Source: Acinetobacter sp. C26M (GTDB taxonomy: Bacteria > Pseudomonadota > Gammaproteobacteria > Pseudomonadales > Moraxellaceae). Taken from it: a stretch of 64,000 nt of DNA. A model generated the notes under the pieces. It made no database searches and was not told the origin of the DNA. It worked only from the letters and a program-made list of their open reading frames with translations. Shown here one piece after another: positions 1-8,845 of the stretch (position 1 is its first letter; the number at the start of each line of letters is the position of its first letter). The position numbers and the translations under genes were made by a program. The stretch lies in contig NZ_CP098478.1 of assembly GCF_023702675.1 (NCBI RefSeq), positions 2,480,001-2,544,000 of the forward strand, given 5' to 3'.

Positions 1-11
1 GCTGCGTTCAT
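1..11 (-). CDS. Start of a truncated gene, possibly an aromatic-ring oxygenase subunit
   Basis: Only the first codons (M-N-A-A) are in the window; the gene runs off the left edge. An AGGAAG ribosome-binding site (complement of 19-24) sits at good distance before the ATG. Position directly after the small helix-turn-helix gene and the Rieske ferredoxin, on the same strand, suggests the next gene of a ring-hydroxylating oxygenase operon. That identity is inference from context only. Confidence 0.45.
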
Positions 12-28
12 CACTATTCTTCCTTGAA

Positions 29-328
29 TTAATAACCTAAACGTTGCATTTCTTCTGAAAAAGTTTCAGAAGTCCAAAGCTCACCAGATTCACAACGGAA
101 GCCTTGTTGATTTAAAGACTGCACTAAATCACCAAGTTCTGTTACACCTGCTGCAAAGGCTTTAATTAAGTACTGAACAAAATCTTGCTCATAGACCGTT
201 GGCGCTTTATACCGTGTCTGCCAAACCAGAAGCTCAGCTTGACCTGGTATCTGAATATTGTTAATCCCTGCTTCAGTCGCTGGCGTGGCATGAATCCAGT
301 TCGCTAGCTTCTTATTAAATGTTTCCAT
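29..328 (-). CDS. Small recombinase-like helix-turn-helix protein of an oxygenase operon
   Basis: A 99-residue protein of the kind annotated as recombinase-like helix-turn-helix protein, often found beside Rieske-type aromatic oxygenase genes. The C-terminal half (ending in LGY) reads as a short HTH fold; no catalytic recombinase residues are present, so it is not an active recombinase. The start is supported by an AGGATGG ribosome-binding site. It lies 25 bases downstream of the ferredoxin gene and just before another gene start at the window edge, so the three are probably one transcript. Its molecular role is unknown. Confidence 0.6.
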   Translation of the reverse strand: METFNKKLANWIHATPATEAGINNIQIPGQAELLVWQTRYKAPTVYEQDFVQYLIKAFAAGVTELGDLVQSLNQQGFRCESGELWTSETFSEEMQRLGY

Positions 329-353
329 GAGATTCCATCCTTATAAATAAGAC

Positions 354-659
354 TTATAGTTGAATTTGAACGTCCTGCCCTTCAACACGTACTGGATAGG
401 TACATAGGTCACGACATCCTGGTCCACTTTTCAACTCACCTGTTTGAATATCAAAAATGGCCTCATGTAACGGACATTCCACGGTTTGATCTTCAATAAA
501 GCCTTCTGTTAATAAGGCAAAGGCATGTGGGCAAACATTCTCGATGGCAAAGTAATTATCATCGATGAAAAATACGCCAATTTTCTTACCATCGACTTCT
601 ATGGCTTTCGGCTCGTCTTCGGTAACGTCGTCTTGCTGACAAACTGAGATCCAACTCAT
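354..659 (-). CDS. Rieske [2Fe-2S] ferredoxin of an oxygenase system
   Basis: A 101-residue soluble electron carrier. The Rieske cluster ligands are visible as C43-P-H45 and C62-P-L-H65, the normal spacing for a small ferredoxin that passes electrons from a reductase to a ring-hydroxylating oxygenase. The frame stays open upstream, but the ATG at 659 has a GAGGATG ribosome-binding site and the extra residues are AT-rich spacer translation, so the shorter start is chosen. It is divergent from the IclR regulator, with a perfect 16-bp palindrome 17 bases before its start, which suggests control by that regulator. Confidence 0.85.
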   Translation of the reverse strand: MSWISVCQQDDVTEDEPKAIEVDGKKIGVFFIDDNYFAIENVCPHAFALLTEGFIEDQTVECPLHEAIFDIQTGELKSGPGCRDLCTYPVRVEGQDVQIQL

Positions 660-675
660 CCTTGCATCCTCATTT

Positions 676-691
676 GTTTTATATATAAAAC
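676..691. promoter_or_regulatory. Palindrome copy 1, candidate IclR operator
   Basis: The perfect palindrome GTTTTATATATAAAAC lies 17 bases before the Rieske ferredoxin start and recurs identically at 822-837. Two exact copies in one divergent promoter region suggest paired operator sites for the neighbouring IclR regulator. Binding is inferred. Confidence 0.5.
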
Positions 692-821
692 AATATTTGA
701 TATAACAAACTTTAATAAAGAATACTCCTATGCTGTTTTTTATGTCAAACACTATATTTTGTTTAAATTCATATATTTGATATTTATTACACATTCTTTT
801 ACGTTTTACTTGGGAAATTTT

Positions 822-837
822 GTTTTATATATAAAAC
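822..837. promoter_or_regulatory. Palindrome copy 2, candidate IclR operator
   Basis: Second exact copy of GTTTTATATATAAAAC, 88 bases before the chosen IclR start. The copies are 146 bases apart, close to 14 helical turns, which would allow a DNA loop between two bound dimers. Confidence 0.5.
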
Positions 838-925
838 TATCTTTTCATTATGCTTTACAGTTAGAATAGAATCCTAAGAAAATTAAATTTTTATGATTTG
901 CGTTTTTTGTAGGAAAATTAAACTG

Positions 926-1738
926 ATGAATTCAAGCATTGAAACAGACTCTCAAGAATCTGAACTCACAAAAAATGATGATCGCTATTTAGTCCCTGGC
1001 TTAGTGCGTGGCTTGGCAATTTTGCAAGCCTTTAATCAACAAACCCAAGAAATGACCATTACCGAGATTGCCGAAGTTCTCGATGTCAACCGGTCTAGTG
1101 CATTTCGACTTATCTATACTTTGGAGTCTTGTGGTTTTCTACGTAAAGCTTCACAAAAGACCTATGCACTCGATTCAAAAGTGATGGAACTTGGCTTTAA
1201 TAGTTTGTCGAAACAGTCCTTATTAGATTTAGCCACACCATTGATGAAAGAACTGCGTGATCAAACCCAACTGGCGGTGCATTTATCCATCTTGGAAGGC
1301 ACGTATATTGTCTTTATCAACAACATTCAATCGAATGGCACATTTACCAGCAATATTGGTTTAGGCACACGTTGGCCTGCACACGCCACCGTGATTGGAC
1401 AAATGATGTTGGCCGATCTCAGCGAAACTGAAATTCGTGACCGTTATAAAAACTTTAATCAATGGGATACATTCTCAGAACTTACACCTAAAAACCTCAA
1501 GGAGCTGTTACAACGCCTCAGTTTTGTCAAAACACAACGCTCTATGGTCAGTTGGGGGCATTACAATCATGATATGGCGGCATGTGCTGCACCAATTTTT
1601 AAACAATCTACTCATAAAATGGCAGCTGTGTTATCTGTGAGTTGTCCTTTAGGCAGTTATGATGAACATTATTTTAGAAATGAAATTGCAGATACAGTGA
1701 TTCAAAGTGCAGATAAGATTTCTCAATTTATCTATTAA
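926..1738 (+). CDS. IclR-family transcriptional regulator
   Basis: A 270-residue regulator with an N-terminal winged helix (about residues 44-74, ITEIAEVLDVNRSSAFRLI) and a C-terminal IclR effector domain. IclR proteins often control aromatic and short-chain acid catabolism. The frame opens at 893, but the ATG at 926 has AGGAAAAT upstream and is preferred. It is divergent from the Rieske ferredoxin operon and probably controls it and itself through the two palindromes in between. A strong terminator follows. The ligand cannot be told from sequence. Confidence 0.85.
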   Translation: MNSSIETDSQESELTKNDDRYLVPGLVRGLAILQAFNQQTQEMTITEIAEVLDVNRSSAFRLIYTLESCGFLRKASQKTYALDSKVMELGFNSLSKQSLLDLATPLMKELRDQTQLAVHLSILEGTYIVFINNIQSNGTFTSNIGLGTRWPAHATVIGQMMLADLSETEIRDRYKNFNQWDTFSELTPKNLKELLQRLSFVKTQRSMVSWGHYNHDMAACAAPIFKQSTHKMAAVLSVSCPLGSYDEHYFRNEIADTVIQSADKISQFIY

Positions 1739-1746
1739 GGGATAAC

Positions 1747-1772
1747 AAAAAAGCAGCTTTTGCTGCTTTTTT
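1747..1772. terminator. Bidirectional rho-independent terminator
   Basis: A GCAGC/GCTGC stem with a four-base loop is flanked by six A on the left and six T on the right, so it works on both strands between the convergent IclR and SDR genes. Confidence 0.85.
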
Positions 1773-1792
1773 AGATTTTCAGACTTCAATCA

Positions 1793-2602
1793 TCAGGCTT
1801 GATCTGTCTTTAATTTATTTTTTAAACGTTTATCCATCGCATCAAACAAAGGACGTGACAAATTCATCATCCATGTGGGTACGGTATTCAATACAGCATT
1901 GGCAACCAAACCTGTTTTACTGCTGACACGATAGGATTTTTCTTGAATCGCTTTTACAATCCAACCTGCAGCAGCAGGTGTATCCAACATTTTCATGTGT
2001 TTGTAGATTGCGGTCTTGGATGACATTGGTGTTCTGACCATTGGAAAATACACAATACTGACGTCAATGCCTTTGCCTTTGAGTTCCATGGATAATGAAC
2101 GGGAAAAGGACTCGAGTGCAGATTTACTGGCCAGATAAGCCGAGAACAACGGAATTGGCACTTGAGTAGACATGGTCGAGATATTGACAATATGCCCTGC
2201 ACCATTGGCTAAGAAATGTGGCAATAAACCCAGCGTCAAATTCACTGCTGCAAAATAATTAATCTGCATGGTACGCGTATAGTCATGCAGACGATCAATC
2301 GATTCAAGAATCGGACGGCGAATGGAACGGGCTGCATTATTGACTAAAACATCCACTCGCTTATGATCTGATAAAATCTGAGTGATACAGCTTTGCGCTT
2401 GATCTAGCTGGGTCAAATCAGCTGGATAAATAGAAACTCGCCCACCTTGTGCCTGAATGCTACTTTGAATGCGTTGCAGCTCATCTAGCCGACGTGCAAT
2501 GAGGCAAACTATAGCACCTGCTTGCGCCAGTTGTATGGCAGCTTGTTCTCCGATCCCACTTGAAGCACCTGTAATAATGATGGTTTTATCCTTTAAATCC
2601 AT
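1793..2602 (-). CDS. Short-chain dehydrogenase/reductase, Acr1-like
   Basis: A 269-residue SDR with cofactor motif TGASSGIG (residues 11-18), NNA at 88-90 and active-site YxxxK (Y156, K160). The stretch NNAARSIRR followed by RTMQINYF and VRTPM is very like Acinetobacter Acr1, the fatty acyl-CoA reductase that makes aldehydes for wax esters, so an acyl-CoA or long-chain substrate is plausible. The usual catalytic Ser, 13 residues before the Tyr, is Thr143 here. The start at 2602 has AGGAAG upstream; the frame is open 11 codons further. Single gene with its own spacer. Confidence 0.75.
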   Translation of the reverse strand: MDLKDKTIIITGASSGIGEQAAIQLAQAGAIVCLIARRLDELQRIQSSIQAQGGRVSIYPADLTQLDQAQSCITQILSDHKRVDVLVNNAARSIRRPILESIDRLHDYTRTMQINYFAAVNLTLGLLPHFLANGAGHIVNISTMSTQVPIPLFSAYLASKSALESFSRSLSMELKGKGIDVSIVYFPMVRTPMSSKTAIYKHMKMLDTPAAAGWIVKAIQEKSYRVSSKTGLVANAVLNTVPTWMMNLSRPLFDAMDKRLKNKLKTDQA

Positions 2603-2726
2603 TGTTTTCTTCCTAAAATATTCTGTTTTGATCATCTAACCATTTTTAGACAACACAGTGGCTTAGTACCTTTTTTACGATTTTTTGAATAGCCAAATGA
2701 CCTTGAATGCCCCTATTTGGCAGGCT

Positions 2727-2888
2727 TCAATCTGAACTTGATTCATAACTGTTGTAATAATCAGCCCACATTTTACTAGCATATGGAACTGTATGAATGT
2801 TATTTCTGTAAGCTTGGCTATTGAGCATTACAGTCAAAGGTGTACGGTAAATGTCTACGAGTATCAATTTTTCTGAGTGAAGCCTTCC
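2727..2888 (-). pseudogene. Short coding-like open frame, probable 3' remnant of an unknown gene
   Basis: An open frame of 53 codons ending in TGA, with balanced composition (for example LTVMLNSQAYRNN and VPYASKMWADYY) that stands out from the AT-rich spacer. No family is recognised. The first ATG is at 2828, leaving only 33 codons, and another frame upstream also looks coding, so it is more likely a truncated or frameshifted gene end than a complete small gene. The rest of 2603-3205 shows only AT-rich DNA without a clear element. Confidence 0.3.
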
Positions 2889-3205
2889 TCAATAGTAACA
2901 GTGAGTAAGATTTTGAGAATTTTATATGCGACACCCTCTATCAAATAGATTTTATTTTTCTATTGAATATAGCTTAAACGAAAAAACTTAAATATTAATT
3001 AAATTAAAGATCATAATTTTCCAACTATGATTACAACCACTTTAAAGTGCACCATTACTTATTAAGATAAATATTATTAGTTTTTATTTTTATAAAATAA
3101 TGAATTAATCTCAAAACAAATATAGACCACCAACAATATTTTTTATTTTAATTTTTATAAATTTTCACAATTACAACCCAACCAAAACTCCATTACATTA
3201 AACAA

Positions 3206-3481
3206 TTAGCACTCACAAACCCCAAACATATTATACACAAAATACACTGGCGCATCTTCCGGATAAACATCAGTATCTTTAACTGTAAATAAAAGACCAT
3301 TACTTAGTATCATCAGGACATCATCATTTCGGCTTACAACTGAACCCTTATATATTATTTCAGTTACTTTACCCATATTATCAGCTTCCTTTTGTATAAA
3401 GAAAACTTTCCGACCTAATTTAATATTGCTTGGAACAATTCGCTTATACAAACCACATTTCTTGCAAACCCACTTCTTCAC
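3206..3481 (-). CDS. Hypothetical small protein with zinc-ribbon-like start
   Basis: About 91 residues, no family recognised. It opens with WVCKKCG, a CxxC pair like a zinc ribbon, and ends with C-E-C, so four cysteines could hold one metal ion. The middle is a beta-rich stretch resembling small KOW/SH3-like folds. The frame can start at a TTG (3487), but the GTG at 3481 has GAGAG at better distance. It is alone in a very AT-rich island flanked by gene relics, suggesting acquired DNA. The stretches 2889-3205 and 3488-3840 hold nothing else recognisable. Confidence 0.5.
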   Translation of the reverse strand: MKKWVCKKCGLYKRIVPSNIKLGRKVFFIQKEADNMGKVTEIIYKGSVVSRNDDVLMILSNGLLFTVKDTDVYPEDAPVYFVYNMFGVCEC

Positions 3482-3845
3482 TATCAACTCTCAAAACAAA
3501 AGAGTTATTATATTAAAAACTCAACCAACTGAGTGAACACAAAAAACCTAATAAATTAACAATATAGTCTTTATTCATATATCAAAAACGCTCCAAACTC
3601 CAAACCAAAATTAAGATGTGAACACACAAAGACAATCCATCAAATATAAAAATATCATATAGATTAAAATTTAATTATAAAAAATTAGTAGACATAATCA
3701 GGCCTAAATAAAAACCTCATAAACTATAATAATATCCCACCCATAACATCCTCAAGAATTTCAATAAAAACAATGTAAGTACTAAATTAAAAAAGCATCC
3801 GCACTATTTACTCCATTTTGCCGTTATATCCGAGATCTGTTTTTA

Positions 3846-4092
3846 TATGAGTTTAATCATGATACTGGGCTGCATCTGGTGCTTAAATTAGCTGATCATG
3901 CCAATAGTGTTGCAATCTCTGCACTCGCACTTTCTCGCAGGGATCAATGTTCACCCATTGTCACAATATTATTCAGGTGTCGATACCCCCATTCAATCGG
4001 GTATATTGCTAGGATTTGCCTGTGTTCAAGAACAGGACATGACTTTTGCTTTTAGTATTTTAGGTCAATGCTCGATTGAAAATGATGTTTAG
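3846..4092 (+). pseudogene. Remnant of a MocR/PdxR-type regulator (aminotransferase-like C-terminus)
   Basis: Two adjoining frames give the C-terminal end of a GntR-type regulator with an aminotransferase-like domain: TGLHLVLKLAD in one frame, then AGINVHPLSQYYSG and QSGILLGFA in the next. The reading is continuous if one extra C at 3936 is removed, so this is a frameshift. Everything N-terminal (DNA-binding domain and most of the PLP domain) is missing. A dead relic beside a functional Lrp/exporter pair. The following 4093-4211 has further short coding-like pieces of unknown origin. Confidence 0.65.
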
Positions 4093-4211
4093 CTTTTCCC
4101 CAGAGCCGTTGATTGCAGTAGAACAGCACTTGGTTTAGAAGGTCTAGGCAACACCCCTTGTATGGATTCACACCTCAACCAAGTGAAACTGAATCAGCAG
4201 TTCAATCCGAA

Positions 4212-4679
4212 TTAAAAACAAAGATCTAAACTGACTTTGACCCGATCTAAAACAATTAAAGTCCGATAGGTTTTTACATCCTGATTATCTGCAAAATGCT
4301 TTCTTACTGAAGCTTCAAAGTGAGATAAGTTATTGGAGATCATAATCATGATAAAAGACACACCACCATTGACGAAATAGCATTGCTGGATTTCTTCAAC
4401 TGCCGCAAAGTATTGCTTTGCTCGATCCATTACGATTGAGCGATCTTCACTTAAACGGACCTCAATAATTGATGTCACTTTTTCCCCAAAACGCTTTGGA
4501 TTCAGTACCGCACAATTTTTTTCAATGATCGACTCCTGTTCCATTCGAACAATACGCCGTTGTACCGATGCCTGAGACAATCCAATTTGTTCAGAAATCT
4601 GACGATGTGAGGTCTTATTGTCCTGCTGCAATATTCTTAAAATTGCATAGTCAAAATGATCGAGTGAAATTTCTGCCAT
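4212..4679 (-). CDS. Lrp/AsnC-family transcriptional regulator
   Basis: A 155-residue protein with an N-terminal helix-turn-helix (about residues 7-50, RQISEQIGLSQASVQRRI) and a C-terminal RAM-type ligand domain with VNGGVSFIM where Lrp proteins usually have a G-D/Y motif. Lrp proteins commonly sense an amino acid and control a nearby transporter. It is divergent from an RhtA-type exporter, so control of that exporter in response to amino acids is the likely role. Confidence 0.88.
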   Translation of the reverse strand: MAEISLDHFDYAILRILQQDNKTSHRQISEQIGLSQASVQRRIVRMEQESIIEKNCAVLNPKRFGEKVTSIIEVRLSEDRSIVMDRAKQYFAAVEEIQQCYFVNGGVSFIMIMISNNLSHFEASVRKHFADNQDVKTYRTLIVLDRVKVSLDLCF

Positions 4680-4775
4680 GAATTAATTCCTCATCTTTCT
4701 TCGATAATAGAGTGAATTACTCATCCACTTCAATCAATAAGCACTATTTAATCATCATTCTAGAACTAAAATCTC

Positions 4776-5660
4776 ATGATCAATCCATTGGTCACCAACA
4801 TGATTCATTCTGTACACAATAAGCAAGAATTTGCCTTAGCCGCAGCATGCCTATCGCTTGCCTCGGTACAAATTGGGGCAGCGATTGCCAAAACTCTATT
4901 TCCGATCTTTGGTGCCGAAGGGGTTGCATTGATTCGTTTAAGTTTCTCAGCCTTATTGTTATGGATGATTTTCAAACCTTGGCGCAACGTCAACAGCCAG
5001 ATGGATTGGAAAAATCTGATCATTTATGGACTGATTCTGAGTTTAATGAATCTTTTGATCTATAAGGCTTTTTCCCATTTATCGATTGGTATTGCTATTT
5101 CAATTGAAGTCTTGGGTCCACTCACCGTTGCCATTTTGATGTCAAAGCAGAGGCAGGATTTACTATGGGGTGCTTTGTCGTTTGTGGGGCTAATGCTGTT
5201 ACCGCTAGGCAATGCCAATCAGAATTTTAGTTATATCGGCATGTTTTATGCGCTTGCCGCAGCATTCTGTTGGGGCATGTATATCATTTACGGTACGAAA
5301 GTCGCAAAAGGCGGCAGCAATACAGTGGCAATTGGCATGTTGGTCGCAACTTTATTTGCGCTGCCCTTTGGCATTTCTGATCTGAATCAGCTATTTCATT
5401 CTTATTGGATTTTACTGCTCTGTGTTTTAGTGTCGCTACTTTCCAGTACCATTCCATTCTTGTTAGATATTTTTGCAATGAAAAAACTAGAACCCAAAGT
5501 GTTTGGAATTTTACTAAGTGCCTCTCCTGCCGTCAGTGCCCTTGCAGGTTGGCTGATCTTGAATGAGCATCTTAATCCTTATCAAATTCTGGGTATTGCC
5601 ATCATTATGCTCTCGTGTGCAGGTTGCTCCTATTTCTCTTATAAAAACAATAAGGACTAA
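4776..5660 (+). CDS. rhtA: RhtA-like amino-acid exporter of the EamA/DMT family
   Basis: A 294-residue inner-membrane protein with about ten hydrophobic segments in two EamA repeats. Its beginning (SVQIGAAIAKTLFPIFGAEG, then FKPWR) closely follows the threonine/homoserine exporter RhtA. It probably exports threonine, homoserine or related amino acids. The ATG at 4776 gives a 24-base longer start than the one at 4800; neither has a strong ribosome-binding site. Divergent from the Lrp regulator. A terminator hairpin follows at 5799. Confidence 0.78.
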   Translation: MINPLVTNMIHSVHNKQEFALAAACLSLASVQIGAAIAKTLFPIFGAEGVALIRLSFSALLLWMIFKPWRNVNSQMDWKNLIIYGLILSLMNLLIYKAFSHLSIGIAISIEVLGPLTVAILMSKQRQDLLWGALSFVGLMLLPLGNANQNFSYIGMFYALAAAFCWGMYIIYGTKVAKGGSNTVAIGMLVATLFALPFGISDLNQLFHSYWILLLCVLVSLLSSTIPFLLDIFAMKKLEPKVFGILLSASPAVSALAGWLILNEHLNPYQILGIAIIMLSCAGCSYFSYKNNKD

Positions 5661-5798
5661 CCGTCAAAGCATAGCTCTTATCATGATATTGGATAAGTTT
5701 AGATGGAGCATTACTGCTCGATTACTTTTCTTGTTTCGGGTGACGATCAGTCCACAAAGCATCACCGTGAAGGTTGTACTCGAAGATAAAGTGGTTTC

Positions 5799-5831
5799 AA
5801 AGTCGATGAACTAGGCCCATCGACTTTGTTT
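5799..5831 (+). terminator. Terminator hairpin after the RhtA-like gene
   Basis: A perfect ten-base stem AAAGTCGATG/CATCGACTTT with a nine-base loop, followed by GTTTT. It lies between the exporter and the convergent MFS gene. Confidence 0.7.
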
Positions 5832-5850
5832 TATAATTAATGATGTATTG

Positions 5851-7218
5851 CTATGCTTCGCCTGTTTCAGCGATATCTGTTGCTGGATTGACCGTACTCC
5901 TACTGCCACTATCCGACTCATGCCGTTTCAGCACCAACACCGCAAAAATCGCAATAATCGCTGGGATGGCAATCATGACAAAGTTCAACTTATGCGGTAA
6001 GCCTAAGGTCAGTAGCATCCCTGTTAAAATCGGTCCAACGATGGCACCAATTCTTCCAACCGCAGACGCACAACCAATGCCTGTCGAGCGCACACTCAAT
6101 GGATAGTATTGCGCCACATAACTATAAAGTAAGATAGATGTACCAATGGTTGCAGCCCCTGCAATCGTCACCAAACCATATAAAATATAGGCTGGGGAGT
6201 TATAGCCTAGCCCGACCAAGGCAAATACCCCTGCTACAAACATAGTTAAAATCACAGGCTTTAAGTGGAATTTATCTGAAAGTATGCCACCAAAAATTGC
6301 CCCAATCATGGCCCCAACATTCAGTGCCAGCAAGAATAAAATACTTTTACCCAATGAATAGCCTGCTGCCAGCATCAATTTTGGCAACCAACTACTCAAT
6401 GCATAGACCATCAACAAACACATAAAGAATAATAGCCAGAACATCAAGGTACTTAATGCACGACCGTGTTGAAATAAGGCTTTGGCAGAACTGCCTGTAT
6501 CCAGATGATCCTCATTCAAGCATAAACGCGTCTCACTGCTGAATACCTGTTCTGGTGCAATTTTCTGAATAATGGCATGGGCTTGCTCGGTCTTGCCGCT
6601 TTTCACCAAAAAGGTCAATGACTCAGGTAAGAACTTCCATAAAATCGGTAGCAACAACAATGGAATACCGGCAATCAAGAACATGATTTGCCAACCTTGG
6701 CTTTCGACTAAATAACTGCCCAACAATGCCGAAATAATTCCACCAATGGCATAGCCACTAAACATACTGCCAACTAAAGTGCTGCGTATCCGTTTCGGTG
6801 CATATTCAGAGGTCAAAGCTACCAGATTCGGCATCACCCCACCAATGCCTAAACCCGCTAAAAACCGTAAAATACCAAACTCAAAAGGCGTCGATGCAAA
6901 AGCGCCCCAGAAAGTAAAACCGCTAAAAAAAGTCACGCAGATCAAGATCACTTTTTTGCGACCAATTTTATCTGCCAAAGCCCCGAATAGCATGGCACCA
7001 AACATCATGCCACATAAGGCAGTACTGGCCAGCATACCTGCCTGCACCGCAGTGAGTGACCACTCCTGCATCAATACAGGTAAAACCACACCATAAATAA
7101 CTAGGTCATAACCGTCAAAAATAATAATCAGTAAGCACCAAAGCAAAATGCTCCAGTGAAAAGGGGTAAATTTTGCTTGGTCAATAATTGCATTGACATT
7201 CAACGTCGATGTTGCCAT
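5851..7218 (-). CDS. Aromatic acid:proton symporter of the MFS (AAHS) family
   Basis: A 455-residue, 12-segment inner-membrane transporter. FDGYDLVIYG in the first segment and GALADKIGRKK in the first cytoplasmic loop are the AAHS signature shared with BenK, PcaK and MucK; it is closest in look to BenK, but the substrate cannot be fixed. A GAGGAG ribosome-binding site supports the start. The DcaP-type porin is encoded 90 bases upstream on the same strand, so the pair probably moves one substrate across both membranes. Confidence 0.85.
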   Translation of the reverse strand: MATSTLNVNAIIDQAKFTPFHWSILLWCLLIIIFDGYDLVIYGVVLPVLMQEWSLTAVQAGMLASTALCGMMFGAMLFGALADKIGRKKVILICVTFFSGFTFWGAFASTPFEFGILRFLAGLGIGGVMPNLVALTSEYAPKRIRSTLVGSMFSGYAIGGIISALLGSYLVESQGWQIMFLIAGIPLLLLPILWKFLPESLTFLVKSGKTEQAHAIIQKIAPEQVFSSETRLCLNEDHLDTGSSAKALFQHGRALSTLMFWLLFFMCLLMVYALSSWLPKLMLAAGYSLGKSILFLLALNVGAMIGAIFGGILSDKFHLKPVILTMFVAGVFALVGLGYNSPAYILYGLVTIAGAATIGTSILLYSYVAQYYPLSVRSTGIGCASAVGRIGAIVGPILTGMLLTLGLPHKLNFVMIAIPAIIAIFAVLVLKRHESDSGSRSTVNPATDIAETGEA

Positions 7219-7308
7219 TTAATCATCTCCTCTATGAGATAAATTCTTGTTCATTTTTAAAACGACATACTGCACCCTAAAGAAAAAACAGATTATTCAA
7301 GGTCTTGA

Positions 7309-8595
7309 TTAAAAATCGTAACTCGCCATCATATTGAAGCGGTTATCAATCCCGTTACGTCCATCAAAGGTTTCGCGCTCGCCATAGACATATTCCACCC
7401 CCAAGGTAATTGGTTTATACGGGTTGTACATGGCATTGATCCAGCCCTGCCAAAGCTCCTTGTTTTGAGTCGCATTATTTTTTTGAATTTCAGCGAAAGT
7501 ATTTTCATCCTTGGCTTTCATATAACCATAACCCAAGGTGGAACGAAGCTTCGAATTAAACTGATGGGTCAAGCCTGCGGAAATGGTATCGAACTCATTG
7601 CTCTGAATATGATTTTTATCATCAATTACATAGCTATTATTGGTCCAAAGCAGGAAGCGACCATCACCTTTGACATGGTAATAGTCAGCTTTTAAGAAGG
7701 TTTGTGGCGTTAACTGATATTTACCACCGAATCCTACACCCCATGCCCATTCTTCGTCATTGCTGGTCTTTTTCTCGGCCATAAAAGTACGACCTGATAA
7801 CAGTGAACCATTGGCAAATTTATGGTTCAATCTCCCAACTAAAGCAGGCAAACGCATTTCATTATCAGGGTCAGAGGTTGCGGTATATTTAGGGTCTTCA
7901 ATCGCGACAGCAAAACTGGTGTTGGCTGATAAATTATCGCTATATCGAACCAGCGGAGAGCGTTGTAATGCACCACCCACATAGGTTCCAGCATCAATGG
8001 TTTCTGGATAATATTCAGGCGCAATAAAAGTGGACCAAGTCTGACCAATCAACCATTTATCAAAGGTTAAATAGGCATGACGAATACGGAATTGATCGCG
8101 TGTACTGCCACCAAAGAAATCCATTTCTAGCTTGCCGCCAACATCGCCTGCTGCCGTCGGTGTTTTAAAATTCAAACCTAAACGGGTGACGTTGACGGTT
8201 GAATGCAAGCGGTCTTTTTGCTGAGCTTCCTCGGCAGTATGTTCTAGTGGTACGCCACTGATATTGTTATACATGGTCGATGCACCTTTGGCCTGATACG
8301 AGGCATCAGCACGGATATAACCATATAAATTCACTTCAGCCCCACCTTTGCTGATGTTCAATTTTGGGGCTTGTGTTTCAGTTACTTGTGGCGAAGCAGC
8401 AACCGCGACTTGAGCCGTCGATTGAGAAGAAACAGGTTGCTTTACATATTGTTGCAGCATGGCGCGCAATTCTTGTACTTCTTGTCTAAGCTGTGCAATT
8501 TCAGCACTCTCAGTTCCCGAATAAGCAGAGGACATAGCCGTTAAAACTGCCGCAGCCAGCATGCTTTTTTGTACCGTTAAAATAAGCTTTTTCAT
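7309..8595 (-). CDS. DcaP-family trimeric outer-membrane porin
   Basis: A 428-residue porin with signal peptide (residues 1 to about 25), a short coiled coil (about 30-50, AEIAQLRQEVQELRAML) and a beta-barrel that begins near YGYIRADASYQ and ends in the terminal aromatic F of the barrel. This is the layout of DcaP, the Acinetobacter porin for dicarboxylic and other organic acids. The ATG at 8595 is nine bases from AGGAAA and is preferred to an upstream TTG. It is followed by the aromatic-acid symporter gene, suggesting joint uptake of an organic acid. Confidence 0.88.
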   Translation of the reverse strand: MKKLILTVQKSMLAAAVLTAMSSAYSGTESAEIAQLRQEVQELRAMLQQYVKQPVSSQSTAQVAVAASPQVTETQAPKLNISKGGAEVNLYGYIRADASYQAKGASTMYNNISGVPLEHTAEEAQQKDRLHSTVNVTRLGLNFKTPTAAGDVGGKLEMDFFGGSTRDQFRIRHAYLTFDKWLIGQTWSTFIAPEYYPETIDAGTYVGGALQRSPLVRYSDNLSANTSFAVAIEDPKYTATSDPDNEMRLPALVGRLNHKFANGSLLSGRTFMAEKKTSNDEEWAWGVGFGGKYQLTPQTFLKADYYHVKGDGRFLLWTNNSYVIDDKNHIQSNEFDTISAGLTHQFNSKLRSTLGYGYMKAKDENTFAEIQKNNATQNKELWQGWINAMYNPYKPITLGVEYVYGERETFDGRNGIDNRFNMMASYDF

Positions 8596-8845
8596 TAGAA
8601 TCAATTTCCTTTTCGACTGATCTTAAAACCCGTTTTAAGATCATTCTTTGTTTGTGTTGTTCCTTTGTCGTACCGATGTACCACATCACATTTTTTATTC
8701 TAAAAACTTCAAAGCATTGATTTATTTACTTTTCACCTCCTATTTAAATCACTAGCCACTATTTTTAAAGACAGCAGAAGCTAGCAGCGGCAATTTCAAC
8801 CACTGTTAAAGACTTCCGTTAAAAGCTAAAAATTAAGTTGCAGTT

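Noticed and set aside
5563..5814. Open frame overlapping the end of the rhtA-like gene
   Set aside because: The first part is a shifted frame of rhtA; the unique tail has no recognisable protein character and ends inside a terminator hairpin.
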